This document shows positions 14,588-23,041 of a stretch of 23,310 nt of DNA, piece by piece. The position numbers were made by a program, and so were the translations under genes. Within the stretch, counting starts at the first letter, position 1. Each line of letters begins with the position of its first letter. Below the pieces are notes generated by a model. The model saw only the letters and a program-made list of their open reading frames with translations. It had not been told where the DNA came from and searched no databases. Source of the DNA: Nitrospirae bacterium RBG_13_39_12 (GTDB lineage Bacteria; Nitrospirota; Thermodesulfovibrionia; Thermodesulfovibrionales; SM23-35); NCBI GenBank assembly GCA_001805125.1, contig MHEF01000086.1, forward strand, positions 13,284-36,593. Reading direction: 5' to 3'.

Positions 14588-14678
14588 AACTGAAAAGTAG
14601 GAACTGAGGATTAAGAAGTTTTCTAAATTTTTTGTGTCTCATTTCATGTTTCTCAGTTTTCATTCCATAATCCATAAT
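14588..14678. repeat. Heptanucleotide repeat tract in the ilvD leader
   Basis: Thirteen consecutive seven-base words in phase start at 14588: aactgaa, aagtagg, aactgag, gattaag, aagtttt, then ctaaatt, ttttgtg, tctcatt, tcatgtt, tctcagt, tttcatt, and ccataat twice. The second part reads like the complement family, so AACTGAG (14602-14608) can pair with CTCAGTT (14652-14658). It fills almost the whole gap between the DUF465 gene and ilvD, ending about 12 bases before the ilvD SD (AGGAGG). Confidence 0.65.
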
Positions 14679-14705
14679 TTATATTTTTAGGAGGAACAAT
14701 TTTTT

Positions 14706-16358
14706 ATGAGAAGCAGGACAATAAAAGAGGGACTTGAGCGGGTTCCGCACAGGGCACTTCTTTATGCGACAGGTATTGCCAAAAGCGAGATGAAAAAACC
14801 ATTTATTGGTGTCGCAACAAGCTACACTGATATTATCCCGGGCCATATCGGAATGCGGGACCTCGAAAGATTTATTGAAAAGGGAATACATACTGCTGGT
14901 GGTTACCCTTTCTTTTTTGGGATACCTGGTATTTGTGATGGCATTGCAATGGGTCACTCGGGGATGCATTATTCGCTTCCATCCAGGGAACTTATCGCAG
15001 ATATGGTGGAAACCATTACTCAGGCACACCAGCTTGACGGACTTGTGCTCCTTACAAATTGTGACAAGATTACACCCGGGATGCTTATGGCTGCAGCAAG
15101 GATAGATATCCCCTCAATAGTTGTTACCGCAGGCCCAATGCTCTCAGGACAGTTGAGAGGCAGGAGGTTATCATTGGTTAATGATACCTTTGAGGCAATA
15201 GGAAAATATAAAAAGGGGCTGATAGGACATGATGAACTCGAAGCGCTTGAGATATGTGCATGTCCAGGTGCAGGTTCCTGTCAGGGTATGTACACAGCAA
15301 ATACAATGGCATGTGTTACAGAAGCACTTGGTATGAGTCTTGCTGGATGCGCTACTTCACTTGCTGTATCTGCTGATAAAAGAAGGATAGCTTTTGAAAG
15401 CGGGCGAAGAATTGTCGAATTGATAAGGAAAAACATTACTTCGAGAAAGATAATGACAAGAAAAGCTTTTGAAAACGCAATAATGGTCGATCTGGCACTC
15501 GGAGGTTCAACGAATACTGTACTTCATATCCCCGCGATAGCTTACGATGCAGGCGTGGAGCTTCCGCTTGAGATATTTGATGTATTGAGCAAAAAGACAC
15601 CTCACCTTGCAAATATGCTTCCGGGTGGGGAACATTACCTGGAAGACCTTAACTGGGCTGGAGGGATTCCTGCTTTAATGAAAAGATTACGGAAAGGTCT
15701 GCATAACAATATTACAGTCAGCGGCAGGACAATTTTTAAAATTGCTGATTCTGCTGAAGTGATTAATGAGAATGTCATAAGACCGCTTGATAAGGCTTAT
15801 CACAAAGAAGGAGGGATAGCAATACTCAGAGGTAATCTCGCACCTGATGGAGCGGTTGTCAAACAGTCTGCTGTGAGTAAGAACGTGATGAAATTTGAGG
15901 GTGCAGCACGGGTATTTAATTCGGAAGAGGAGTGTATGAAGGCAATTCTTTCCGGAAAGATTATGAAAGGGGATGTTGTTGTAATCAGATATGAAGGACC
16001 AAAGGGAGGCCCCGGCATGAGGGAGATGCTTTCCTCAACAGCTGCTATTACCGGAATGGGATTAAGTGAATCGGTTGCATTAATAACGGACGGAAGGTTT
16101 TCAGGTGGTACAAGGGGGCCTTGTGTGGGGCATATATCACCAGAGGCAATGGAAGGGGGAACTATAGCGATTCTGAAGAATGGAGATAAAATTAGAATTA
16201 ATATCCCGAACAGGAAAATAGATGTTCTTTTATCAGATAAAGAGATAAAAGAACGGTTTAAAACATGGAAACCTCAGAAACAGAAAATAACGAAAGGCTA
16301 TCTTTCAAGATATGCAAGAATGGTTAGTTCTGCAGGAACTGGTGCGGTGATGAAGTAG
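14706..16358 (+). CDS. ilvD: Dihydroxy-acid dehydratase
   Basis: The 550-residue enzyme dehydrates dihydroxy-isovalerate and dihydroxy-methylvalerate, the third common step of valine, leucine and isoleucine synthesis. Fe-S ligands are visible as Cys119 in TNCDKITPGM and Cys192 in CPGAGSCQGMYTANTM. The N-terminal site that carries a third Cys (PCN) in [2Fe-2S] enzymes reads PGH (45-47) here, as in the E. coli [4Fe-4S] enzyme, so an oxygen-sensitive cluster is likely. YEGPKGGPGMREML and ITDGRFSGGTRGP complete the active site. The SD AGGAGG lies about 12 bases from the ATG, a long spacing. The leader is a heptanucleotide repeat tract. Its 3' end is 8 bases from the convergent channel gene. It is separated from ilvBN by two minus-strand genes. 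Confidence 0.96.
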   Translation: MRSRTIKEGLERVPHRALLYATGIAKSEMKKPFIGVATSYTDIIPGHIGMRDLERFIEKGIHTAGGYPFFFGIPGICDGIAMGHSGMHYSLPSRELIADMVETITQAHQLDGLVLLTNCDKITPGMLMAAARIDIPSIVVTAGPMLSGQLRGRRLSLVNDTFEAIGKYKKGLIGHDELEALEICACPGAGSCQGMYTANTMACVTEALGMSLAGCATSLAVSADKRRIAFESGRRIVELIRKNITSRKIMTRKAFENAIMVDLALGGSTNTVLHIPAIAYDAGVELPLEIFDVLSKKTPHLANMLPGGEHYLEDLNWAGGIPALMKRLRKGLHNNITVSGRTIFKIADSAEVINENVIRPLDKAYHKEGGIAILRGNLAPDGAVVKQSAVSKNVMKFEGAARVFNSEEECMKAILSGKIMKGDVVVIRYEGPKGGPGMREMLSSTAAITGMGLSESVALITDGRFSGGTRGPCVGHISPEAMEGGTIAILKNGDKIRINIPNRKIDVLLSDKEIKERFKTWKPQKQKITKGYLSRYARMVSSAGTGAVMK

Positions 16359-16366
16359 TCAGGTTT

Positions 16367-17368
16367 CTATTTCTTCCCTGCTGCCATATTTTCGAGTATC
16401 TTCAGTTTTGATCTCTCGCCGACAGCTATCAAAGTATCTCCGACCATTATGGTACTGCGAAATGTGGGGTTGAATCTCATCTCACCACTAAGTTGTTTAA
16501 TGGCAACAATAATAACTCCAAGGTCCCTTCCGATCCCGCACTCATCCAGTGTAGACTCTGCGAGCTTTGAACCTTCCTGAATGACTATTTCCTCCATCTG
16601 TAAATCGATATTACCACTCTTTGTAGCAAATTCTATGAAATCAACGACAGCAGGCTTTAGAACAGTATGTGCTATTCTGAGTCCGCCAATGTGATATGGT
16701 GACACGACCTTATCAGCACCGGCTCTGAAAAGTTTCTGTTCTGACCCTTCCTCGCCAGCTCTTGCGACAATTAACAGTTTGGGATTAAGTCCCCTTGCAC
16801 TCAAAACTACAAAAAGGTTTTCTGCATCAGTCGGCAGTACTGATATCAAGCATTTTGCTTTTTCAATTCCAGCTATTTTCAGGATATCATCGTTTGTGGC
16901 GTCTCCCTGAAGTAAAATTATGTCTTCTTTTTCCTCAAGCATGTCTAATTTCTTTTCGATAACTACAAAACTCAGATTCTCACCCTTTAGTTCCCTGGAT
17001 ATAATCTTTCCCATCCTCCCATGCCCGCAAATAATATAATGGTCCTTTAATGCCTTTAATTTCTTTTCCAATCTTTTCCTCCCGAATATTTCTCTTAATT
17101 CACCTTCTAAAATAAGTTTTGCACCTATACTGAGTGTATAGAATACGGTACCTACACCCCCTATAATGAGAATAATTGTAAATAACCTTCCTCTGAATGA
17201 TAAGTCATGTATTTCTTTAAACCCGACAGTGGTCAGGGTTATTATCGTCATATAAAGTGAGTCTAAGAAACTCCATCCCTCAATGCTCATATATCCTGTA
17301 GTACCGAAAGAAACAATAAGTACTATAAGTACCACAGAGAGTATCAATCGTCTCTTGAGTTCTCTCAA
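16367..17368 (-). CDS. Two-TM potassium channel with RCK (TrkA-N/TrkA-C) domains
   Basis: An N-terminal membrane helix (about residues 9-28), a pore loop with filter TLTTVGFKE (residues about 46-54 of the longer form), and a second helix (63-87) form an MthK-like pore. It is followed by an RCK_N domain with the nucleotide-binding GHGRMG (about 117-122) and acidic strand ends, then RCK_C (about 245-335). It would pass K+ (or a similar cation) through the inner membrane under ligand control. The filter is TVGF followed by Lys-Glu rather than TVGYGD, so ion selectivity is uncertain. The open frame begins at a TTG (17374), but GGAG is placed seven bases before the next TTG (17368), which I prefer; both lack ATG. 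It sits alone between convergent ilvD and the upstream signalling gene. Confidence 0.9.
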   Translation of the reverse strand: MRELKRRLILSVVLIVLIVSFGTTGYMSIEGWSFLDSLYMTIITLTTVGFKEIHDLSFRGRLFTIILIIGGVGTVFYTLSIGAKLILEGELREIFGRKRLEKKLKALKDHYIICGHGRMGKIISRELKGENLSFVVIEKKLDMLEEKEDIILLQGDATNDDILKIAGIEKAKCLISVLPTDAENLFVVLSARGLNPKLLIVARAGEEGSEQKLFRAGADKVVSPYHIGGLRIAHTVLKPAVVDFIEFATKSGNIDLQMEEIVIQEGSKLAESTLDECGIGRDLGVIIVAIKQLSGEMRFNPTFRSTIMVGDTLIAVGERSKLKILENMAAGKK

Positions 17369-17435
17369 ATTCAATCTCCATTAAAACAGCATTAACTTAA
17401 ATTATAAATAAAAACAGAAGGGAAAAACAGTATTG

Positions 17436-20400
17436 TCATTTGTTTTTGTCATTATCAGGACTTTCTAATACCTGTATGAACTTGGATACCAAATAAGGGT
17501 CAAACTTAGTCCCGGAGGACTTTTTGATTTCATCCAGAGCTTTATTGCGGGGTTTAGCTTTATGGTAAGGACGGTCACTGGTCATTGCTTCATAGGATTC
17601 ACATATAGCCAGGATGCGACATTCTATCGGGATGGCTTCGCTTTTTATGCCGAAGGGATAGCCTTCACCATTCCACCATTCGTGGTGTTTAAGAATCAAA
17701 TCGGCAATGGGAACAAGGTCGGGCGTGAAACGGGCAATACGATGGCCGAGTTCGCAGTGCCTCTGCATTTCGATAGTTTCCTCAGGTGTAAGAGCATCCG
17801 GTTTAAAAAGAATATCAGTGGGAATGCCTACTTTGCCGATATCATGAAATTCAGCAAGAAGGCGCAGATCGGTTAAGCTACGCTCTGGGAGATCAATTGC
17901 AGCGGCTAAAGAAGTTACCAATTTCTTTAAACGATTTATGTGTCCTTCTGATGTGAAGTCCCGGGTCTCAAGTGCCTTCATCAGGGTTTGAACGATTGTA
18001 CTCCGGGCGCTCAGACTATTTTGTAACTTTTCCCTGTACATGTTATTGTCAGCTTCTTTAAAGAGATTACTGATAATTACAGGTGTTCTGGTGCTTATAG
18101 CTGACCCAATGGATACACTTAACGTAAGTTCAGGATTAGATGAGTTATAATTTTTTATAGAGTCCTGTATGCGTTGACATGCGATTTCTATAGAATTGCT
18201 GTCACTATTTGGTAGCAATATTGCGAATTCGTCACCCCCGACTCTGGCTACGACATCAGCCTCACGAAAGGATTCCCTCAGTGCAGTTGCTGTTGCCAAA
18301 AGCATTTTATCCCCGTTGTAATGACCCAAAGCATCATTAACAAATTTAAGTCCGTCTACATCGCACATAATTATACCTACTGAATTATAGCGACTGCTTT
18401 CAATACGGCGCATCTCTTCTTCAAAATATGCACGGTTGTAAAGTCCGGTAAGAGGGTCATGAAGGCTTAAGTGTCTTAGTTTATCCTCTACCTTTCTAAT
18501 TTCAGTAATGTCTCTTATAATCCCCTGGTATCCTGTAATGGTTCCGTCAATTGATTTCCGCACGGTTGAAGTAACGAGGCAGATTATTTCAGTTCCGTCC
18601 TTTTTTCGGAACCTTATCTCATAGTTTCTTACAGACCCAATTTGTTCTATTTCCTTTTGAAATATTTTCCGATCATCTGGATTCACATATAACTTCTTTG
18701 CGTCAAGCTTAAACATTTCTTCTCTTGTATAATCAAAAAGGTCCAAGGCAGCCTGGTTGACCTCGATGAATTTCCCGTTTTTTGTGGTAACATAAATCGC
18801 TTCTCTTGAATCCTCGAAAATAGTGCGGTATCTTTCTTCGCTTTCGGTAAGCGCCTCTTCTGCGTTTTTTCGTTCGGTAATATCAATAAAGGCAGCCTGC
18901 ACAGCAGGCTTTTTGTTGTACTCGATGCGGCTGGAAAATATCTCTGTCCAGCGCACAGATCCGTCTTTCCGTATGGCACGGATTTCATAGCGCGGGGGTA
19001 CAGATTTTCCTTCCAGTCGATCCTGATAGCGTTTGAAAAAAAATGCCTGGTCTTCAGGGTGTATTAAACCACGTGTTTTTTCTGGTAAAAGGGACAGGAG
19101 TTCCTTAACAGAATAACCTAAGAGATCGGCTAATGCAGAGTTGGTGAAAGCGATACGTGGCGGCAACCCCTGTGCGATTATAATACCCTGTAATGAATGC
19201 TCGACTAATGTACGATATTTCTCTTCGCTTTCGATAAGCGCTTCTTCTGCAAGCTTACGCTTGGTAATGTCAAAAGCGGTCCCTATAACTGCCGGCTTCC
19301 CCTCTAACTTAATATTGCCGGCGGTGGTACTGACCCAGCACGTCTTGCCGCTTTTAGTAATAATCTTAAATTCGTTTATTAGACTGACCTTTTCTCCACG
19401 CTGGCGTGCGAGTTCTCTTTCTTTAATCAATTTTTGAAAATCTGGATCAATGGCATCCCAAAAATTCATCTCCAAAAGTTCTTCTTTTGTGTATCCGGTT
19501 AATGCTTCTGTTGCAGGATTAATATACAAAAATTTACTATCCTGGAAGATAACTATTGCAGCAGTATTGGTTTCTGCTAATGTGCGGAACTTCATTTCGC
19601 TTTCAAATAGCGCGCTCTCAGCAAGCCTGCGATCAGTAATATCCATCATCATTCCTGATATTACGTGGTCTTCCAGAGTAGCATTCAAAATGACATATTT
19701 AGAGGTTCCTGTTTTTGTAACTAATTCAGTTTCGAAATTTCTGACTATGCCAGTCTTCTTAAGTCTTTCAATTAATAATTTACGGTTATGAGGATTTTTA
19801 TATGTTGTCAAAGCCCCGATTGACGTTATTTCTTCAACTGAATCATATCCCAGCATCCTGAGAAGGGCATGGTTTATATATAGGATATCCCCTTTTAAAT
19901 TAGTTTTATATATTCCGACAAGAGCGTTATCTGCGAGGTTACGATATAATCTTTCTGATTTTTTCAAAGCCTCCTCTGCCTTTTTTTGTTCGGTAATGTC
20001 TCTTGCTGCACCTATAATACCGATTACTTTACCTTCAGTATCCTTATAAGGAGATTCATCGATTTCAAGCAGAACTTTGGTGCCATCTTTCTTGTACAAC
20101 TCCAATATGTAGGGCTTCTGCTTTTTGCCTGTCTTCAATGCCTTTTCAGTGATTTCAACGCCTGTTTTGTTAATCGGGTTTTTAGTGATCAGATTTGTCC
20201 ACTCTGTAATCATTTCATCGGGAGTGTATCCAAGAATCTGTAAAGATTGCGGGCTAACATAATTAAGTTTGTGATGGATATCATGAATATAAAAGAGCTC
20301 GTTGCTGTGTTCAATAATATTCCTAAGCTTCTGCTCACTCTCATTTAGTGACTGTTTTGTTGGCTTGTATTGTTTTTCGGCTTTTTCCAGTTCAGCAATT

Positions 20401-20477
20401 GTTTTGCGCAATTCGGCTAATTCATTTATAAGTTGGTCTTTTGTTTTTTTCTTATCGTTCATATTGTGGTTTCTCAT
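17436..20477 (-). CDS. Cyclic di-GMP signalling protein: five PAS domains, GGDEF and HD-GYP
   Basis: The 1013-residue protein has an N-terminal coiled coil (1-48), five PAS domains (about 50-165, 175-285, 293-406, 418-535, 548-660), a GGDEF domain (668-820) and an HD-GYP domain (828-1003). Repeated linkers, AEEALIESEEKYRTL and close variants, join the PAS units and suggest tandem duplication. The diguanylate cyclase motif GGDEF (747-751) is intact, with an RxxD inhibitory site (738-741) five residues before it. In HD-GYP, the His ligands remain (846, 878-HD-879, 907, 931-932) and GYP is at 939-941, but the late metal-ligand Asp is Glu960. It may both make and break c-di-GMP. No transmembrane segment is seen, so it is cytosolic. 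Met6 is an alternative start. Confidence 0.94.
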   Translation of the reverse strand: MRNHNMNDKKKTKDQLINELAELRKTIAELEKAEKQYKPTKQSLNESEQKLRNIIEHSNELFYIHDIHHKLNYVSPQSLQILGYTPDEMITEWTNLITKNPINKTGVEITEKALKTGKKQKPYILELYKKDGTKVLLEIDESPYKDTEGKVIGIIGAARDITEQKKAEEALKKSERLYRNLADNALVGIYKTNLKGDILYINHALLRMLGYDSVEEITSIGALTTYKNPHNRKLLIERLKKTGIVRNFETELVTKTGTSKYVILNATLEDHVISGMMMDITDRRLAESALFESEMKFRTLAETNTAAIVIFQDSKFLYINPATEALTGYTKEELLEMNFWDAIDPDFQKLIKERELARQRGEKVSLINEFKIITKSGKTCWVSTTAGNIKLEGKPAVIGTAFDITKRKLAEEALIESEEKYRTLVEHSLQGIIIAQGLPPRIAFTNSALADLLGYSVKELLSLLPEKTRGLIHPEDQAFFFKRYQDRLEGKSVPPRYEIRAIRKDGSVRWTEIFSSRIEYNKKPAVQAAFIDITERKNAEEALTESEERYRTIFEDSREAIYVTTKNGKFIEVNQAALDLFDYTREEMFKLDAKKLYVNPDDRKIFQKEIEQIGSVRNYEIRFRKKDGTEIICLVTSTVRKSIDGTITGYQGIIRDITEIRKVEDKLRHLSLHDPLTGLYNRAYFEEEMRRIESSRYNSVGIIMCDVDGLKFVNDALGHYNGDKMLLATATALRESFREADVVARVGGDEFAILLPNSDSNSIEIACQRIQDSIKNYNSSNPELTLSVSIGSAISTRTPVIISNLFKEADNNMYREKLQNSLSARSTIVQTLMKALETRDFTSEGHINRLKKLVTSLAAAIDLPERSLTDLRLLAEFHDIGKVGIPTDILFKPDALTPEETIEMQRHCELGHRIARFTPDLVPIADLILKHHEWWNGEGYPFGIKSEAIPIECRILAICESYEAMTSDRPYHKAKPRNKALDEIKKSSGTKFDPYLVSKFIQVLESPDNDKNK

Positions 20478-20586
20478 TTAGATAGTAGTCTCAATGCAAG
20501 CAGAATGCAAGCGAATGTGTAAATCACTCAAAGGAACCCTCTTTTTAATTAAGGAAGTTATTTAAATGTCTCTTTTTTTTAAATAT

Positions 20587-20598
20587 AGCTTATAAGCT
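20587..20598. repeat. 12-bp perfect palindrome AGCTTATAAGCT
   Basis: The palindrome lies about 110 bases upstream of the PAS-GGDEF-HD start on one side and about 185 bases upstream of ilvB on the other. It could be a regulator site or a chance AT-rich dyad. Confidence 0.3.
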
Positions 20599-20718
20599 TT
20601 GCTTGAAAAAGGACATTTTTCGGCATTTTACTGCGAAAAATTCTATTTAGTCAAGAAAAAGATCCCTTTTTAAGTTTTGAAAATTTGAAAATATGATAAG
20701 CTGTATTAGTTGGGACTA

Positions 20719-20749
20719 TGGACATCTTAATCACGTTTTGTGTTAAAAT
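20719..20749 (+). promoter_or_regulatory. Probable ilvB promoter
   Basis: TGGACA (20719-20724) and TAAAAT (20744-20749) are spaced by 19 bp, with an upstream TGT before the -10. The start of transcription would fall about 25 bases before the ilvB ATG, leaving no room for a long leader. Confidence 0.4.
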
Positions 20750-20781
20750 TAGGTAAATTTTTAAAGGAGTAATAAGGACTT

Positions 20782-22515
20782 ATGAAGATTTCAGGTGCCG
20801 AGATATTTATTGAGTGTCTAAAAAGAGAAGGAATAAAACACATTTTCGGCTATCCCGGTGGAGTTATCCTTAATATATTCGACTTATTGTATGAAGATAA
20901 GGAGATAAAGTTGATCTTAACAAGGCATGAGCAGGGAGCGGTTCATGCAGCAGATGGTTATGCAAGGTCCACGGGGAAAGCCGGTGTTGCACTTGTAACT
21001 TCAGGGCCTGGAGCTACAAACACAATAACAGGTCTGGCTACTGCTTCAATGGATTCCATCCCAATTGTTGTTTTCTCCGGCCAGGTTCCCACAATGCTTA
21101 TCGGAAATGATGCATTTCAGGAAGCTGATATAGTTGGTATTTCAAGGCCTTGTACGAAGTATAATTTTCTTGTAAAGGATGTAAAAGACCTGTCAAAAAT
21201 TATAAGAGAAGCATTTTATATAGCTACGTCAGGACGTCCCGGACCTGTGTTAATAGACCTTCCTAAAGATGTAACAACATCAAAAGAAGAGTTCGTTTGG
21301 CCGGAGGTAAAAATAAGGAGTTATAACCCGAGATATGAAGGCAACAAGTGGATGATAACACAGGCAGCACATAATATTGCTAAGTCAAAAAAGGCGGTTA
21401 TAGTAGCTGGTGGCGGTGTAATACTTTCCGGTGGTTCAAGAGAGCTGAGAGAGCTTGCTGAATATACGAATATACCTGTAACAATGACGTTGATGGGACT
21501 AGGCGGGTTCCCTGGAACGCATAAACTTTCGCTCGGGATGCCCGGAATGCATGGTACTTATTATGCAAATAAGGCTATACAGGAATCTGACCTGCTGGTT
21601 GCAATAGGTATGCGGTTTGATGACAGGGTAACAGGGAAACTTGATGCCTTTGCCACCGGTGCAAAGATAATACATATAGATATAGACCCAACCTCAATAA
21701 GAAAAAACGTGCGTGTCGATGTTCCTATAGTTGGAGATGTAAAGAAAGTTCTTACAGTACTGAACAAAGCGCTTAAGGAAGAGGTCAAAGAACAGTGGGA
21801 AGAGGTTCGCAAAGCATGGCTTAAACAGATAAATGAATGGAAAAAGGAAAGGCCATTATCGTATACATATAGCGACGAAGTAATAAAGCCCCAGTTTGTT
21901 GTTGAAAAGATTTTTGAACTTACAAAAGGGGATGCAATCATTACAACAGAGGTTGGTCAAAACCAGATGTGGGCAGCACAGTTCTATAAGTTTGATAAAC
22001 CCAGAACCCTGCTGACATCGGGAGGGCTCGGTACAATGGGGTATGGTTTCCCTGCTGCGATCGGGGCACAGCTTGCACATCCCAATAAACTTGTAATTGA
22101 TATTGCAGGCGATGGAAGCATACAGATGAATATTCAGGAACTTGCAACTGCAGTCATTAACAAGCTGCCTGTTAAGGTGGCTATTCTAAATAACAGATAC
22201 TTGGGAATGGTAAGACAGTGGCAGGAATTATTCTTCAGTGAAAGATACTCTCATACAAAACTCGATGAAAGTGTGCCGGATTTTGTTAAGATTGCTGAAG
22301 CATACGGAGCAGTTGGACTGAGGGCAACGAAACCTGATGAAGTTGAGCCTTTGTTGAAAGAGGCATTCAAAATAAAAAGGACGGTTTTTATGGACTTTGT
22401 AGTTGACTGGAAGGAAAAAGTATTTCCAATGGTACCAGCAGGTGCGCCAATAGACTATATGTTGTTTGAGGAACAAAAAGAGAAATCAGAGAAGAAGCTA
22501 AAGGCGGTGAAATAA
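20782..22515 (+). CDS. ilvB: Acetolactate synthase, large (catalytic) subunit
   Basis: The 577-residue ThDP enzyme joins two pyruvates (or pyruvate and 2-oxobutyrate) to start valine/leucine/isoleucine synthesis. Glu50 in LTRHEQGAVHAADGYAR is the ThDP-activating residue. The PYR domain spans about 1-165, the FAD domain 190-330, and the PP domain 360-545 with the ThDP-Mg motif from GDG (443-445) to NN (470-471). GMRFDDRVTGK and VRQWQELFFSERYSHT are characteristic of biosynthetic AHAS rather than catabolic AlsS. The ATG has AAGGA about five bases upstream plus a second GGAG further up. The TAA directly abuts the ilvN ATG. A promoter is proposed at 20719-20749. Confidence 0.97.
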   Translation: MKISGAEIFIECLKREGIKHIFGYPGGVILNIFDLLYEDKEIKLILTRHEQGAVHAADGYARSTGKAGVALVTSGPGATNTITGLATASMDSIPIVVFSGQVPTMLIGNDAFQEADIVGISRPCTKYNFLVKDVKDLSKIIREAFYIATSGRPGPVLIDLPKDVTTSKEEFVWPEVKIRSYNPRYEGNKWMITQAAHNIAKSKKAVIVAGGGVILSGGSRELRELAEYTNIPVTMTLMGLGGFPGTHKLSLGMPGMHGTYYANKAIQESDLLVAIGMRFDDRVTGKLDAFATGAKIIHIDIDPTSIRKNVRVDVPIVGDVKKVLTVLNKALKEEVKEQWEEVRKAWLKQINEWKKERPLSYTYSDEVIKPQFVVEKIFELTKGDAIITTEVGQNQMWAAQFYKFDKPRTLLTSGGLGTMGYGFPAAIGAQLAHPNKLVIDIAGDGSIQMNIQELATAVINKLPVKVAILNNRYLGMVRQWQELFFSERYSHTKLDESVPDFVKIAEAYGAVGLRATKPDEVEPLLKEAFKIKRTVFMDFVVDWKEKVFPMVPAGAPIDYMLFEEQKEKSEKKLKAVK

Positions 22516-23004
22516 ATGCGGCATACTATTTCTTTGCTGGTTGAAAATAAATTTGGGGTTCTTTCAAGAATTGCAAGTCTGTTCAGCGGTAGGGGATATA
22601 ACATTGAGAGCCTTTCTGTTGGGGAGACGATAGACCCGCAGATATCGGTTATGACTATAGTTACAAGCGGTGATGACCAGATAATTGAGCAGATAACAAA
22701 ACAGCTGAATAAACTCATAGATGTTATAAAAGTTATTGATATGACTGAGTTTGACCATGTTGAAAGGGAGATGGTGCTGATAAAAGTAGCTCCAAGACAG
22801 GAAAACAAAGCTGAGGTGCTGAGGCTCGCAGAGATATTCAGGGGCAGGATTGTTGATTCAAGTCAAAGTACATATACGATTGAGGTTACGGGTGATGAGA
22901 AAAAGATAGAGGCTATTGTTGAACTACTAAAGCCAATGGGAATAAAGGAGTTTGTAAGAACCGGTAAAGTAGCTATTGCCCGTGAAGGCGTTAGGAAGAA
23001 GTAG
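22516..23004 (+). CDS. ilvN: Acetolactate synthase, small (regulatory) subunit
   Basis: The 162-residue protein begins directly after the ilvB stop (TAA-ATG). Residues 2-76 are an ACT domain with the valine-site pattern ENKFGVLSRIASLFSGRGYN and IESLSVGE. Residues 80-160 match the C-terminal domain (REMVLIKV, AEIFRGRIVD). It binds and activates the large subunit and confers feedback inhibition by valine. Length is typical (160-165). The SD AAGGCGGTG lies inside the ilvB end. IlvC is not in the window, so either it lies elsewhere or the operon ends here; the next gene is convergent. Confidence 0.96.
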   Translation: MRHTISLLVENKFGVLSRIASLFSGRGYNIESLSVGETIDPQISVMTIVTSGDDQIIEQITKQLNKLIDVIKVIDMTEFDHVEREMVLIKVAPRQENKAEVLRLAEIFRGRIVDSSQSTYTIEVTGDEKKIEAIVELLKPMGIKEFVRTGKVAIAREGVRKK

Positions 23005-23041
23005 ACTCCTCAGAGACATATTTCATCCATTATTTCCTGAT

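Larger units (their letters stand above)
20478..20781. other. Divergent intergenic region between the PAS-GGDEF-HD gene and ilvB
   Basis: These 304 AT-rich bases contain a 12-bp palindrome (20587-20598), a 7-bp inverted repeat (TTTTTCG 20616-20622 and CGAAAAA 20634-20640, 11-base loop) and a probable ilvB promoter. I found no T-box consensus and no leader peptide rich in Ile, Val or Leu codons, so classical attenuation is not evident. No RNA gene is seen. Confidence 0.45.

Noticed and set aside
18683..18988. 101-codon ORF in another minus-strand frame inside the PAS-GGDEF-HD gene
   Set aside because: It lies wholly within the well-supported large gene on the same strand and has no domain or SD of its own.
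20478..20781. T-box or leader-peptide attenuator for ilvB
   Set aside because: No T-box consensus, no run of Ile/Val/Leu codons in a short ORF and no terminator hairpin with U-tract were found; the proposed promoter leaves only a short leader.
21561..21941. 126-codon minus-strand ORF opposite ilvB
   Set aside because: Antisense shadow of a highly conserved enzyme gene; Ser/Thr-rich product with no recognisable domain.
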